A stretch of DNA of 64,000 nucleotides from Chloroflexota bacterium (GTDB lineage Bacteria > Chloroflexota > Anaerolineae > Anaerolineales > Villigracilaceae): contig JACAEM010000016.1 in NCBI GenBank assembly GCA_013388855.1, positions 1-64,000 on the forward strand. Direction: 5' to 3'. The notes under the pieces were generated by a model. It was not told the DNA's origin. It was given only the letters and a program-made list of their open reading frames with translations, and ran no database searches. Numbering within the stretch: position 1 is the first letter of the stretch; each line of letters begins with the position of its first letter. Below are positions 1 through 8,046 of this stretch, in pieces. Both the position numbers and the translations under genes were made by a program.

Positions 1-13
1 ACGACTTGAGTCG

Positions 14-40
14 TTGGACGCCAATAACTCTTGGTATACT
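14..40 (+). promoter_or_regulatory. possible promoter of the response regulator gene
   Basis: A TATACT -10-like box (35-40) lies 17 nt before the ATG at 58, with TTGGAC (14-19) as a weak -35 candidate at a short 15-nt spacing. A ribosome binding site GGAAGG (about 46-51) sits between box and start, so this mRNA would have a normal short leader. The assignment rests only on motif similarity. Confidence 0.35.
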
Positions 41-57
41 AAATTTGGAAGGCAATC

Positions 58-741
58 ATGGCAAAAACCATCATGGTCGTGGACGACGAAAAACGGCTGG
101 TCTCACTGGTTGAGAGCTATCTCACACAGGAGGGCTATCGCGTCGTCTCGGCTCACAACGGCGCGGATGCACTGACCATGGCCCGCCGCGAAAAACCAGA
201 CCTGATCGTCCTCGACGTGATGATGCCCGAAATGGACGGCTACGAATTCATGCGCAAGCATCGCGCGGAAAATAACACGCCGATCATTTTACTTACCGCC
301 CGTGTGGATGATGAAGAAAAGGTGATCGGGCTCGAAGTCGGCGCGGACGATTACATGACCAAGCCTTTCCGCCCGCGCGAACTCGTGGCGCGCGTTCGGG
401 CGGTGTTGCGCCGCGCCGGGGAAAAGGAACCCACCGCCAAGGTATTGAAAGCCGCGGATATTGTCCTCGACCGCGACAGCCGCACGGTAAAGGTGGGCGA
501 TCAATTCGTGGACCTCACTCCTTCCGAGTTCGACATCCTCACCGCCTTGATGAACTCTCCGGGGCGTGTCTACTCCCGCCTCGATCTGCTGGATATCATC
601 CAGGGTGTACGCTACGAGGGCTACGAACGGACCATCGACACCCACATCAAGAACCTGCGCGGCAAGATCGAACCTGACCCGCGTGACCCGCAATATATCG
701 AGACCGTTTACGGCATTGGGTATCGCTTCAAAAGAGAATGA
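58..741 (+). CDS. OmpR/PhoB-family response regulator
   Basis: Two-component response regulator of 227 aa that would bind DNA when phosphorylated. The receiver domain (about residues 3-118) has the acidic pair D9/D10, phospho-acceptor D53 in VLDVMMPEMDG, and the conserved T80 and K102 (YMTKPF). The C-terminal winged helix (about 130-225) ends in the usual GIGYRF motif. The start follows a GGAAGG ribosome binding site. The stop codon overlaps the start of the downstream kinase gene (ATGA), so the two are translationally coupled and form a cognate pair. It is clearly paralogous to the regulator at 25919-26584. The signal and target genes are unknown; the membrane cytochrome-like genes just downstream are possible targets but lie on the other strand. 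Confidence 0.95.
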   Translation: MAKTIMVVDDEKRLVSLVESYLTQEGYRVVSAHNGADALTMARREKPDLIVLDVMMPEMDGYEFMRKHRAENNTPIILLTARVDDEEKVIGLEVGADDYMTKPFRPRELVARVRAVLRRAGEKEPTAKVLKAADIVLDRDSRTVKVGDQFVDLTPSEFDILTALMNSPGRVYSRLDLLDIIQGVRYEGYERTIDTHIKNLRGKIEPDPRDPQYIETVYGIGYRFKRE

Positions 742-2102
742 CCGGGATGTTACGATCCATTTCCACAAAGTTGATCCTTGCATTTCTCAGCATTGGCATT
801 GTCAGCGTTGCCATCATTTTCATCACAGCACGCTGGAGCGCACGGCAGGAATTCATTGATTACATCGCCGATGAGAACCAGACCAGCGTCATCACTCAAC
901 TGACCGAATATTATCTGGTAAATGGCTCCTGGGTTCAGGTAGATACCATATTCGTTCAGGGACAACCGGGCTACGGGGACGGGTATGGGCATCGTCCTCC
1001 TCTGCCGTTCGCACTTGCAGACCCAACTGGGAGCGTGGTATTTGCCAGCGGCAAGTACAAACCCGGCGACAAGCTTTCCAAATCAGACCTTCAATCTGGC
1101 ACCCCCATAAAAGAAGATGGAAAGGTTATTGGCATCTACGTTCCCCTGCGAACACCATTCCAGGGCAGGCCGCGCGAAATCGAATTCATCGAGCGCATCA
1201 ACCTAACGCTCCTCTACGGCGCGTTGATTGGCGCTCTGCTTGCCCTGTTCCTGGGCATCCTGATTTCACGCACGCTTACGCGCCCCATCCGTGAACTGAC
1301 TCGCGCCACACATGCCATCTCTGAAGGCGATTTGTCACAACAAGTGCAGGTGCGGACCAACGATGAACTCGGTGAACTCGCCCAGGCGTTCAACAAAATG
1401 AGCGCCGAACTCTCGCGCTCGGTCAATGCCCGCAAACAGATGACCGCCGACATTGCCCATGAGCTCCGCACACCGCTCAGCCTCATTCTCGGTCACGCCG
1501 AGGCGGTACATGACGGCGTCCTGCCGCCCACGCGCGAGAATTTTGAAATTATCCGTGAGGAAGCCGCGCGCCTCGAGCATCTCGTCAACGACCTGCGCAC
1601 ACTTTCCCTCGCCGACGCCGGCGAATTGACCATCAACCCGCAGGTCATCGAGCCGGAGCGACTCGTCAACGAGGTGGCATCCCTCTACCAATATGAGGCA
1701 CGCAAAAAGAACATCACATTGAACGTGGATGTCGTTTCGCATCTTCCCACGATTGAAGTTGATCCCGGACGAATGACTCAGGTCCTCACGAATATTTTAG
1801 ATAATGCCACGCGCCACACCCCCGCAGGCGGACAGATCACCCTCAGCGCAAAATTGACTGATAACAAAGTGGAACTTGCCGTGCATGATAGTGGACCCGG
1901 CGTCCCGCCCGAAATGCTCGACCGCATCTTCGAACGTTTCTACCGCACCGACTCATCCCGTCAGCGCGAAGGGGATGGCGGATCCGGGCTGGGACTGGCA
2001 ATCGCCAAATCCATCGTTCTGGCGCACGGCGGACAACTATCGGCTGAGTCCGAACCGGGGCAGGGGCTGAAGATTATCATCACTTTGCCGGGAAAATCCT
2101 GA
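738..2102 (+). CDS. HAMP-domain sensor histidine kinase
   Basis: Membrane sensor kinase of 454 aa, partner of the preceding regulator. It has a first TM segment at about residues 11-31, an extracytoplasmic sensor region of about 120 residues, a second TM at about 157-177, a HAMP domain (RPIRELTRATHAISEGDL) at about 178-230, then HisKA with the phospho-accepting His241 in DIAHELRTPLS. The ATPase domain shows the N box (NILDNATRH), G1 (DSGPGVPPEM), F box (IFERFYR) and G2 (GGSGLGLAIAK). All catalytic motifs are intact. The sensor region is rich in Gly, Tyr and Pro (GQPGYGDGYGHRPP) and does not match a ligand-binding fold I recognise. The start overlaps the upstream stop by 4 nt. Confidence 0.95.
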   Translation: MTGMLRSISTKLILAFLSIGIVSVAIIFITARWSARQEFIDYIADENQTSVITQLTEYYLVNGSWVQVDTIFVQGQPGYGDGYGHRPPLPFALADPTGSVVFASGKYKPGDKLSKSDLQSGTPIKEDGKVIGIYVPLRTPFQGRPREIEFIERINLTLLYGALIGALLALFLGILISRTLTRPIRELTRATHAISEGDLSQQVQVRTNDELGELAQAFNKMSAELSRSVNARKQMTADIAHELRTPLSLILGHAEAVHDGVLPPTRENFEIIREEAARLEHLVNDLRTLSLADAGELTINPQVIEPERLVNEVASLYQYEARKKNITLNVDVVSHLPTIEVDPGRMTQVLTNILDNATRHTPAGGQITLSAKLTDNKVELAVHDSGPGVPPEMLDRIFERFYRTDSSRQREGDGGSGLGLAIAKSIVLAHGGQLSAESEPGQGLKIIITLPGKS

Positions 2103-2136
2103 ACAAAACATCCCGCAGGTTTTATCGTATGCCTCA

Positions 2137-2174
2137 ATTCCAGGGGGGAAATTGATAGCAAGCAATCCTGGAAT
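2137..2174. repeat. short inverted repeat
   Basis: Arms ATTCCAGG (2137-2144) and CCTGGAAT (2167-2174) flank 22 nt just after the kinase stop codon. There is no T-run, so it does not look like a terminator by itself; the strong terminator hairpin follows at 2177. Confidence 0.4.
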
Positions 2175-2176
2175 CA

Positions 2177-2218
2177 AAAGCGGAAGCGTTCATATATAAA
2201 CGCTTCCGCTTTATTTTG
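2177..2218. terminator. bidirectional intrinsic terminator between convergent genes
   Basis: A 14-bp perfect stem, AAAGCGGAAGCGTT (2177-2190) and AACGCTTCCGCTTT (2199-2212), with an 8-nt loop, is followed by TTATTTTG. It lies between the convergent kinase gene and the leftward 2227-2580 gene and can serve both. Confidence 0.85.
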
Positions 2219-2226
2219 TCACATTT

Positions 2227-2580
2227 CTATTCTGTCGCCGCGGGTGCAGATCGCTTCCTGTTTCGCAGCAAGGTTCTCGGCAACGCAATCAAGACTGTAA
2301 CAATGGCTACAATGCCAATGTTCTTGATCAAACCGAACATCCAGCCACCGACGCCGCGTTCATGGCGTCCCTCCGGTTGCCCATCAAAATCTCCGCCTGG
2401 GAATTCAGTTCGTTCGTCTTCGAATGAAGGTCTTTCATCATCTGAGAATTGCGGACGCTCGCCATTTTCGAATTGCGTCATTTCCGTCGATGTTTCACTC
2501 GCGTTGACGACCAAATAAGTAATGCCCATTACGACAACAAAGGCAACTAAAATAATGAATATTTTTCCAATGGTTTTCAT
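2227..2580 (-). CDS. hypothetical two-TM protein with acidic extracytoplasmic segment
   Basis: Small membrane protein of 117 aa when started at MKTIGK (2580); the longer upstream reading frame overlaps the DUF4405 gene and is unlikely. It has an N-terminal TM (about residues 4-23), a very acidic middle (about residues 30-70, many Asp/Glu with short ERPQF/ERPSF-type repeats) and a second TM (about 78-98) followed by a basic tail (RNRKR). The start codon overlaps the stop of the upstream gene (ATGA), so it is made together with the DUF4405 protein. I do not recognise a family. The acidic loop could bind metal ions or face a partner protein, but this is inference. Confidence 0.75.
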   Translation of the reverse strand: MKTIGKIFIILVAFVVVMGITYLVVNASETSTEMTQFENGERPQFSDDERPSFEDERTEFPGGDFDGQPEGRHERGVGGWMFGLIKNIGIVAIVTVLIALPRTLLRNRKRSAPAATE

Positions 2581-3092
2581 GCTGTTAAATCCTTTTCCCG
2601 ATCTGCCCAGAATAATTTTGCAATCGGCTGGAACACATAACGTTTGAACGCATCCACGATCCATCCCCAATGCAAGGCGGTATGAAGTCCGAGCAACAAG
2701 AGGAAGAGATTTGCACTCAGATCATGCAGGGGACGCCACACGAAATTTCGCGGCAGGCTGATGCCCAAAAACGGGAGAAGCGATTCGGAGATCATGAACC
2801 CGGAAAGCATGATTACCGTGCCATCGATGAACAACAGCCAATCGAGGATGTAGTTGATGCGCGACAAGCCGTTCACCCTGCCGACGAAGCGGCGCGTGAT
2901 TTGAACGATCCAGTCCCAACTCAACAGGAGGTGTACCACCAACGCGGCAATGGCGGATGTCGCCAGCCATTCATGGATGGTAATCCCGCTTGAGTGAGGA
3001 TCCATCGTGATGAGGAAAACAAGAAAGATGATGATATCGATCACCAGTTTTAATTTTGTCTGTGTTTTGGGTTTGGTTTGATTTTCTGCCAT
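2577..3092 (-). CDS. DUF4405-like cytochrome-b-type membrane protein
   Basis: Predicted four-TM membrane protein of 171 aa, resembling DUF4405 (cytochrome b561-like) proteins. Helices begin at about residues 15 (VIDIIIFLVFLITM), 45, 80 and 120. Histidines in membrane-edge positions (HEWLA, VVHLLLSWDW, PLHDLSANLF, LGLHTALHWGW) are placed as expected for heme ligands. I chose the start at 3092 because AAGGAGA lies a few bases before it; the longer frame to 3191 has no such signal. It overlaps the downstream gene by 4 nt. Heme binding is known for related families, not shown here. A role in membrane electron transfer is likely, but the partner is unknown. Confidence 0.8.
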   Translation of the reverse strand: MAENQTKPKTQTKLKLVIDIIIFLVFLITMDPHSSGITIHEWLATSAIAALVVHLLLSWDWIVQITRRFVGRVNGLSRINYILDWLLFIDGTVIMLSGFMISESLLPFLGISLPRNFVWRPLHDLSANLFLLLLGLHTALHWGWIVDAFKRYVFQPIAKLFWADREKDLTA

Positions 3093-3295
3093 TTTGTCTC
3101 CTTGAATGTCAAGGATTGTAGCGGGCAGGGAGACATCATTGGTGTCGAAAGTACGAATGAAATATGAAGATTTTGTAAAGATTTCTCTCATCCCCCATTA
3201 ATCGAATCTCTATAATTTTCACATACTTTTCACATGGCATTTTTATTCCACCATGTTAAATTTATCAAAAAAGATGCGAAAGGAATGGAAATAGG

Positions 3296-3718
3296 ATGAA
3301 AAAAATACTTTTCACCCTTCTTGCGGTGATTTTCCTCGCAGGGGCACTGGGAGGCGCTGGCTTTGTTGGATATCGGATTGGATACAGACAAGGCGCATCG
3401 GCAACCGGGAATACATCGCCCCTTATCCATGGTTTTCAATTCGCCCCACGAGACATGCCCATGCACGACTTCGGCAGAGAGTTTGGTCGCGGGTTCGACC
3501 GCCGATCCGGTCCCGCCGATTTCTGGATGCCGCGGCATGGCATGAATTTCGGCTTCTTCTCACCGTTGATATTCCTTGGGCAAATTGCGTTCTGGGCGCT
3601 CGTTATCTGGTTCGCATATTGGCTGTTCACCCGGAGCGGCTGGCAACTATCGCTCAAACGTCAAACCGTTGAAGACCCAAAGGCGGGCACTGTTGAGCCG
3701 GAACAGAAAACTGGATAA
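3296..3718 (+). CDS. hypothetical membrane protein
   Basis: Protein of 140 aa with an N-terminal signal-anchor-like helix (KKILFTLLAVIFLAGALGGAGFVG, in two parts around residues 2-25), a Met/Phe/Arg/Gly-rich middle (residues about 45-85, FGREFGRGFDRR) and a second TM helix (about 92-115, IFLGQIAFWALVIWFAYWLF). The tail is short and hydrophilic. A ribosome binding site (AAAGGAATGG) precedes the ATG. It is divergent from the DUF4405 pair across a 203-nt spacer that must hold both promoters. I do not recognise the family; the arrangement of a helix, a basic loop and a helix resembles small membrane proteins near two-component or redox genes. Confidence 0.75.
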   Translation: MKKILFTLLAVIFLAGALGGAGFVGYRIGYRQGASATGNTSPLIHGFQFAPRDMPMHDFGREFGRGFDRRSGPADFWMPRHGMNFGFFSPLIFLGQIAFWALVIWFAYWLFTRSGWQLSLKRQTVEDPKAGTVEPEQKTG

Positions 3719-3763
3719 GAAAAGGGTAATATTCGCCGTCAATTCTACGTCTGAAGGTGATAT

Positions 3764-3787
3764 AAGACCCTGAAATTCCGGGGTCTT
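3764..3787. repeat. inverted repeat upstream of the DUF2231 gene
   Basis: Arms AAGACCC (3764-3770) and GGGTCTT (3781-3787) form a hairpin 21 nt before the ATG at 3808. It overlaps a TATAAG box at about 3760 and has no T-run after it, so it may be a leader hairpin rather than a terminator. Confidence 0.35.
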
Positions 3788-3807
3788 AAATTAAAGAGGA
3801 GAGAATC

Positions 3808-4245
3808 ATGGATTTCTTCAACCGTCTTTTCGTGGCGCTGACGGAACTTCATCCCACCCATCCCATGTTCGTGCACTTCCCCATCGCTCTCACAGGCGCG
3901 GCTTTCCTGTTCGTCCTGCTGGCATATTGGCGAAAGAGCCCGGCGCTTGAACAAGCCGCCTTCGCAAACATCGTGCTCGCATCGATCAGTACAGTCGCAG
4001 CAGGATTCACTGGCTACATTGACAACATCAATAATTATGTCGGTGAAGCACCTAATGCGACCATGAAAATCATCCTTGCCGTTACCCTGTTCCTTCTGAC
4101 CGCGGCAATCAGCATCGTCCGTTATCGCAACCCAGAAATATTTCAAAAGGGAAACCGCCTGCTATACATGGCTTCCTATGGGCTGAGCTTCGCCATCGCG
4201 TTGGTGCTCGCATTTCTGGGCGGCGTCATTTTATACGGTTTTTAG
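3808..4245 (+). CDS. DUF2231-like membrane protein
   Basis: Four-TM membrane protein of 145 aa related to DUF2231. The N-terminal HPTHPMFVHFPIAL segment with closely spaced histidines is the hallmark; such proteins are thought to bind heme or work with cytochromes, but this is not proven. Helices lie at about residues 25-45, 55-73, 88-108 and 120-143. AAAGAGGAGAG precedes the ATG. The downstream cytochrome gene starts only 7 nt after its stop, so the pair is probably one transcript and one functional unit: a membrane redox protein plus a periplasm-side heme lipoprotein. Confidence 0.8.
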   Translation: MDFFNRLFVALTELHPTHPMFVHFPIALTGAAFLFVLLAYWRKSPALEQAAFANIVLASISTVAAGFTGYIDNINNYVGEAPNATMKIILAVTLFLLTAAISIVRYRNPEIFQKGNRLLYMASYGLSFAIALVLAFLGGVILYGF

Positions 4246-4252
4246 GAGAAAA

Positions 4253-4747
4253 ATGAAATCAATCAAACTTCAGTTCGCGATCTTTATCCTGATCGCGGGA
4301 TTGCTCTCCGCCTGCGGAAGTCAACCAACGGAAGCACCCGCCTCCCCTCCGACCGAGGCGTCTGTTCCCGTTACCGAGGCGCCTACAGAAGCCCTGGACG
4401 TTCCCACAGCAACATCTCAACCGCAACCCACTGAAACGCCAACAACCGATCCCGGCGTACAGACTACCACAGTTAGTTTTGCAAACGATGTTCTTCCCAT
4501 TCTGCAAAGCCGGTGCGTGAACTGCCACGGCGGTGACCGGGTGGAGGAAGGCTTAAGTCTGAAGACCTATGCCGACCTGATGGCTGGATCCGAGAACGGT
4601 GTGGTTGTAATGCCCGGCGATTCCGAGAACAGCCTGCTGGCGGAACTGATCGTAACTCAAAAAATGCCGAAACGCGGGCCAAAACTAACGCCCCCCGAAG
4701 TACAACTGATCATCGACTGGATCAACCAGGGCGCCCTGAATAACTAA
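4253..4747 (+). CDS. c-type cytochrome lipoprotein (monoheme)
   Basis: Exported monoheme cytochrome of 164 aa. A lipoprotein signal peptide ends in the lipobox LLSAC (Cys at about residue 21), then a Pro/Thr/Glu-rich linker (about 25-70) reaches from the membrane. The heme domain (about 75-162) has one CVNCH site and a candidate distal ligand Met in the segment QKMPKRGP. The layout FANDVLPILQSRCVNCHGG is typical of the planctomycete-type PSCyt1 family. It overlaps no neighbour and follows the DUF2231 gene by 7 nt. A terminator lies just after it. Its electron donor is unknown; the act operon a few kilobases away shows that the organism makes cytochromes c. Confidence 0.88.
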   Translation: MKSIKLQFAIFILIAGLLSACGSQPTEAPASPPTEASVPVTEAPTEALDVPTATSQPQPTETPTTDPGVQTTTVSFANDVLPILQSRCVNCHGGDRVEEGLSLKTYADLMAGSENGVVVMPGDSENSLLAELIVTQKMPKRGPKLTPPEVQLIIDWINQGALNN

Positions 4748-4764
4748 TTCATTGACAATTGCAA

Positions 4765-4793
4765 AACATGGCTTGAAACAAGCCATGTTTTTA
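4765..4793 (+). terminator. intrinsic terminator of the cytochrome gene
   Basis: An 11-bp stem, AACATGGCTTG (4765-4775) and CAAGCCATGTT (4779-4789), with a 3-nt loop, is followed by a T-rich stretch, 18 nt after the cytochrome stop codon. Confidence 0.8.
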
Positions 4794-4801
4794 ATTTCTG
4801 G

Positions 4802-4807
4802 TATAAT
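4802..4807 (+). promoter_or_regulatory. -10 box of the tRNA-Ser gene
   Basis: A consensus TATAAT lies 19 nt before the mature tRNA 5' end, right after the preceding terminator. No good -35 element is visible at the usual distance. Confidence 0.5.
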
Positions 4808-4825
4808 CCCCGTCGCTCGATTACT

Positions 4826-4912
4826 GGAGAGGTCGCGTAGTCTGGCTTAGCGCGCACGCTTGGAAAGCGTGTAACCCACAAAGGTTCGCGGGTTCGAATC
4901 CCGCCCTCTCCG
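4826..4912 (+). tRNA. tRNA-Ser(GGA)
   Basis: An 87-nt class II tRNA. The acceptor stem pairs GGAGAGG (4826-4832) with CCTCTCC (4905-4911), followed by a G discriminator base as expected for serine. The anticodon stem CACGC/GCGTG closes a loop TTGGAAA with anticodon GGA, reading UCC/UCU codons. A long variable arm with paired AACC/GGTT fits tRNA-Ser. The T loop contains GGTTCGAATCC. The CCA end is not encoded. Confidence 0.97.
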
Positions 4913-4917
4913 CTGAA

Positions 4918-4947
4918 AACATCCTGAATTTTCAGGATGTTTTTTTG
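4918..4947. terminator. intrinsic terminator after tRNA-Ser
   Basis: An 11-bp stem, AACATCCTGAA (4918-4928) and TTCAGGATGTT (4931-4941), is followed by TTTTTG. It ends the tRNA transcript and may also stop the leftward gene that ends at 4969. Confidence 0.85.
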
Positions 4948-4968
4948 TTTCCGGTGTGGGTTATTCCT

Positions 4969-7302
4969 TTACCTCGAGGGGAAGCGGGTCAGGTAGCCCA
5001 ATCCTTTTTGTCCATCCATAAGCAATTCCATTTGGAAACCTGTGCGTTCCGTTGGAATGTGGATGACCTTGATACAACGGTTTGCCTTTGTTTGTTCGGA
5101 AATGAATTCTTCCATCCGGTTTTCGGATTGTTCGATGAATTCCCAGTTCAAATGGTCTCCAGGTTCTTCCGGGTAGACGGCCAGCGGATAGATTTGCGAT
5201 TCGACCAGATCCTGGAAGAAATGCGTCCCGTACGATGGTTCAGCGGCAAAACCACTCTTGTTACTCGCCACTTCCACAAGCGCGCGCGTGTTGAAGATGT
5301 CTGCATAGGTGACAGGTACCCCCTGCATGGAGTCCGACGATCCCCAGCGACCGGGTCCAATTAAAATGAATGAGTGGTCTTCCAACGCGCTGTTCAATTG
5401 TCCAATGCAACGGGCAACTTCGGCATGCTCCTCAAGAGTATCCAACTTATAATAGGCTTCCGAATCAACATAAACAATATACTCGATCTGGCTCACATGC
5501 CCTTGAGGTACCATGCGTGTGCAAAGCAGAATCTTATCCTGGGCAGGTAAATCCGCTGGCATGTGTATCTCACGATTATCGGTGTTCAACTGGTTCTGTG
5601 GACGACACTGCAACAGGTGGAAGGCAAACTTCGGGCTGCCGCTTTCGGGAATAAGCGAAACGGCAAATTCAATATCCACAGGTTGTTCGTATTGTTTTTC
5701 AAGGCGCTCCAGAACCGTTTTCATCAACGGTACAAAGCCTCCCCTCTGGAGAAGACCGTCAAAAGTCAGGATGAGGCTCTTTGGATCGAGGCCACGACCA
5801 ATCGTCAACGGCGGATGAACCGTTTCCCCATCATCCACCGAAACCAGCCAGCGCAGTGGAGGATAATCTGATCCGAGAATCGATTCGGCAGGCACAGTCG
5901 TTAAAATGTTCTGTTCGAGGTCAAGTGTGTCGATAAAATGCTGCGAATAATAACGGATGGCTTTTGGAGTGACATCCGGGCGAAGCTGCGGGTGGCTGAG
6001 GTTGACCATGCGGGGGTAGTCGCCAGCGATTCGGTCCACTGCGCGAGTACCAAGCCCCATCACTAGGCGCATAAAACCGTCCTCCCGTTTGAATCGCGGA
6101 TTCCAGACAATGGGGCTGTAACTGTATGCCACGCCAGCCAGCGTCGGGAAATAGTATTGGCGATGACGTTCTCCCTGCACCTCCTGCAAGAGGATTGCCA
6201 TACGTTCGTCATAGTCCAGAAGCCCAACGCGGCGGCGATACATGAGCGCATCAGGACCGAAGACACTGGCATAGATCTGGCGAATGGCAAGGGTCAGATC
6301 ACGCAGATTCTCCTTGATAGTCCCTTGATTTGGACAGAAAATGCTCAGATATTTCCCCGCAAACGACATGCCAAAATTGTCCTCCAACAGACTGGAGGAA
6401 CGAACGATCAATGGCTTGTTGCCCATTTCGCGCAGGACTTCGCGCAATTGATGAGCGACATCCTCCGGGAAACGCCCACGGGCATATTGCTCCTGGATTC
6501 TGGGGTATTCCTCACGGATCTGTTCTGCAGTTTTGTATTTCTGATTGAGAAATTCCACCTGGTTGGCCGCCATAAAGTCATAAAAAACATCTGCTCCAAT
6601 ATAATACGAACGCGGCAGATGAATTTGGTCAAAGATTTCAGGAGCGGTGTTTTGTAAAATCTTGTATGCCAAGAGCAAGCCGGCCGCTTTACCGCCGATC
6701 TTTCCGGTACCGATGCGTCGTTCAAGGATGATATTGAAGTCAGCGGCGGTGAACCAGCGCCGTGCAATGTGAATAAACGCCAACTGGTCACTGACCAGGC
6801 TTTTGAGAAGCACAACACGCAATTCTTGCAAGTGATGATCCACTTCAGCGCGTTGCTCATCCGGCAGTGATTCATACTTTTCAGCCTGTCGCAGGACCAT
6901 TTCCAGCGGCGCGAGCTCCGGATTGAAAGGCAGGCTGTGATCCGGCGCAATGCTTCTGCCGTCTGCCTGAGGCGTCCGCAGCTCATCCAGGATATGATGG
7001 AGTATCTCGACCGGCAGGTTATAGGCAAAATAGAAGTCGGTCAGGGTCCTGCGAACACGGCTCAGGCGGAGCTCCCACTGTTCGGCATTCTCCTCGAGAA
7101 GCCCATTAAGTATTCCCTCTCGCTGTTGGGACTGAACGGCTCTTTCTTTGACCTCCGCATCGAAGCGTTGCGGTGTGATGATGCCGCGGCGAAAGAGTTC
7201 CTCCCGCATCCGGCGGCGGATGTCGGAGGCCAACATCGGATATTGAGCAATCAGCAGATAAATCTCAAGAATTTTGGAGGACTCGGGCGGCGTGTGTGAC
7301 AT
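4969..7302 (-). CDS. PEP/pyruvate-binding (PPDK/PEP-synthase N-domain) protein
   Basis: Cytoplasmic protein of 777 aa with the ATP-grasp-type nucleotide-binding domain of pyruvate phosphate dikinase and PEP synthase. The core begins near residue 195 (RIGTGKIGGKAAGLLLAYKIL) and continues with LIVRSSSLLEDNFG (about 300) and the region MAILLQEVQGE (about 370). I see neither the phosphohistidine swivelling domain motif nor the C-terminal PEP-binding barrel, so it is unlikely to be a complete PEP synthase. The first 190 residues are mostly helical and not assigned. It may be a phosphotransfer or regulatory relative; function unknown. A TATAAT box lies 31 nt upstream. It stands alone, convergent with tRNA-Ser. 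Confidence 0.85.
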   Translation of the reverse strand: MSHTPPESSKILEIYLLIAQYPMLASDIRRRMREELFRRGIITPQRFDAEVKERAVQSQQREGILNGLLEENAEQWELRLSRVRRTLTDFYFAYNLPVEILHHILDELRTPQADGRSIAPDHSLPFNPELAPLEMVLRQAEKYESLPDEQRAEVDHHLQELRVVLLKSLVSDQLAFIHIARRWFTAADFNIILERRIGTGKIGGKAAGLLLAYKILQNTAPEIFDQIHLPRSYYIGADVFYDFMAANQVEFLNQKYKTAEQIREEYPRIQEQYARGRFPEDVAHQLREVLREMGNKPLIVRSSSLLEDNFGMSFAGKYLSIFCPNQGTIKENLRDLTLAIRQIYASVFGPDALMYRRRVGLLDYDERMAILLQEVQGERHRQYYFPTLAGVAYSYSPIVWNPRFKREDGFMRLVMGLGTRAVDRIAGDYPRMVNLSHPQLRPDVTPKAIRYYSQHFIDTLDLEQNILTTVPAESILGSDYPPLRWLVSVDDGETVHPPLTIGRGLDPKSLILTFDGLLQRGGFVPLMKTVLERLEKQYEQPVDIEFAVSLIPESGSPKFAFHLLQCRPQNQLNTDNREIHMPADLPAQDKILLCTRMVPQGHVSQIEYIVYVDSEAYYKLDTLEEHAEVARCIGQLNSALEDHSFILIGPGRWGSSDSMQGVPVTYADIFNTRALVEVASNKSGFAAEPSYGTHFFQDLVESQIYPLAVYPEEPGDHLNWEFIEQSENRMEEFISEQTKANRCIKVIHIPTERTGFQMELLMDGQKGLGYLTRFPSR

Positions 7303-7333
7303 TGGAGATACCTGGCATGAAAAGGTTTTTGTG

Positions 7334-7339
7334 ATTATA
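7334..7339 (-). promoter_or_regulatory. -10 box of the PPDK-like gene
   Basis: TATAAT on the minus strand, 31 nt before the start at 7302, which would give a leader of roughly 25 nt. No -35 match was sought beyond inspection. Confidence 0.45.
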
Positions 7340-7390
7340 GTCCATGCCCGGCATCAAAGGATGCGTTAATTTTCATCAAGGAATTGCAAC

Positions 7391-8002
7391 ATGAACAACA
7401 CCGAAGGATTGGTCATTCTGCTCACTTATTTAGCTGTATCCGCTTCCGCCATCTCGGGCGCATTGGAGGCGCGCAAACACGAAATGGACATTGTCGGAGC
7501 GACGACTGTGGCATTCGTCACCGCGTTCGGAGGCGGCACCCTGCGCGACCTGTTGCTGGGGCGTACACCGATATTTTGGCTGGTCGATCCCGGGCTGACC
7601 ATTGCGACATTTGGTGTGGCGGTCATTTCGTTCTATCTGGTCGACCGTGTTTCAGTGAAATTGCTCGATATCGCGGATGCGTTGGGGCTGGGATTCTTCA
7701 GCATCCTCGGCGCGACATTTGCCTTGCAAATGGAACTCTCCCTGCTGGTTGTATCATTGATGGGAGTGGTTACCGGCGTATTTGGCGGTATCCTGCGTGA
7801 TGTGCTGTGCAACAAGATTCCCCATGTCTTCAGACGCGGCACGCGTCTCTATGCCACCTGTTCGTTTACCGGGACCTGGATTTTCATCCTGCTTGTCAGT
7901 CTGCACGTGGATATTTCTGTCGCTTCGTGGGTCGGAACGTTCGTTGTTTTCGGCATTCGAGCAGCGGCGCTCCGATACCGGCTGACGCTTCCATTCCCAT
8001 AG
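7391..8002 (+). CDS. TRIC/YadS-family membrane channel
   Basis: Seven-TM protein of 203 aa with two glycine-rich repeats typical of the UPF0126 (TRIC-like) family: FGGGTLRDLLLGR near residue 50 and FGGILRDVLCNKIP near residue 138. Family members form trimeric cation channels in the inner membrane; the ion used here cannot be told. The duplicated half-structure, each half with three helices, is visible. AAGGA precedes the ATG. It shares a bidirectional terminator with the end of the act operon but is on the opposite strand, so it is an independent gene. Confidence 0.92.
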   Translation: MNNTEGLVILLTYLAVSASAISGALEARKHEMDIVGATTVAFVTAFGGGTLRDLLLGRTPIFWLVDPGLTIATFGVAVISFYLVDRVSVKLLDIADALGLGFFSILGATFALQMELSLLVVSLMGVVTGVFGGILRDVLCNKIPHVFRRGTRLYATCSFTGTWIFILLVSLHVDISVASWVGTFVVFGIRAAALRYRLTLPFP

Positions 8003-8038
8003 AAGAAAAGGACTGGCTTGAAGCCAGTCCTTTTCTTC
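8003..8038. terminator. bidirectional intrinsic terminator (TRIC gene / act operon)
   Basis: A near-perfect palindrome with GGACTGGCT and AGCCAGTCC arms, extended by AAGAAAA and TTTTCTT, gives a strong stem with A- and T-tracts on either side. It lies between the convergent TRIC gene and the last act-operon gene. Confidence 0.88.
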
Positions 8039-8046
8039 CACTTCGA

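Noticed and set aside
4752-4757. TTGACA as -35 of the tRNA gene
   Set aside because: It lies 44 nt before the TATAAT box, far from the usual 17 nt, and before the terminator hairpin.
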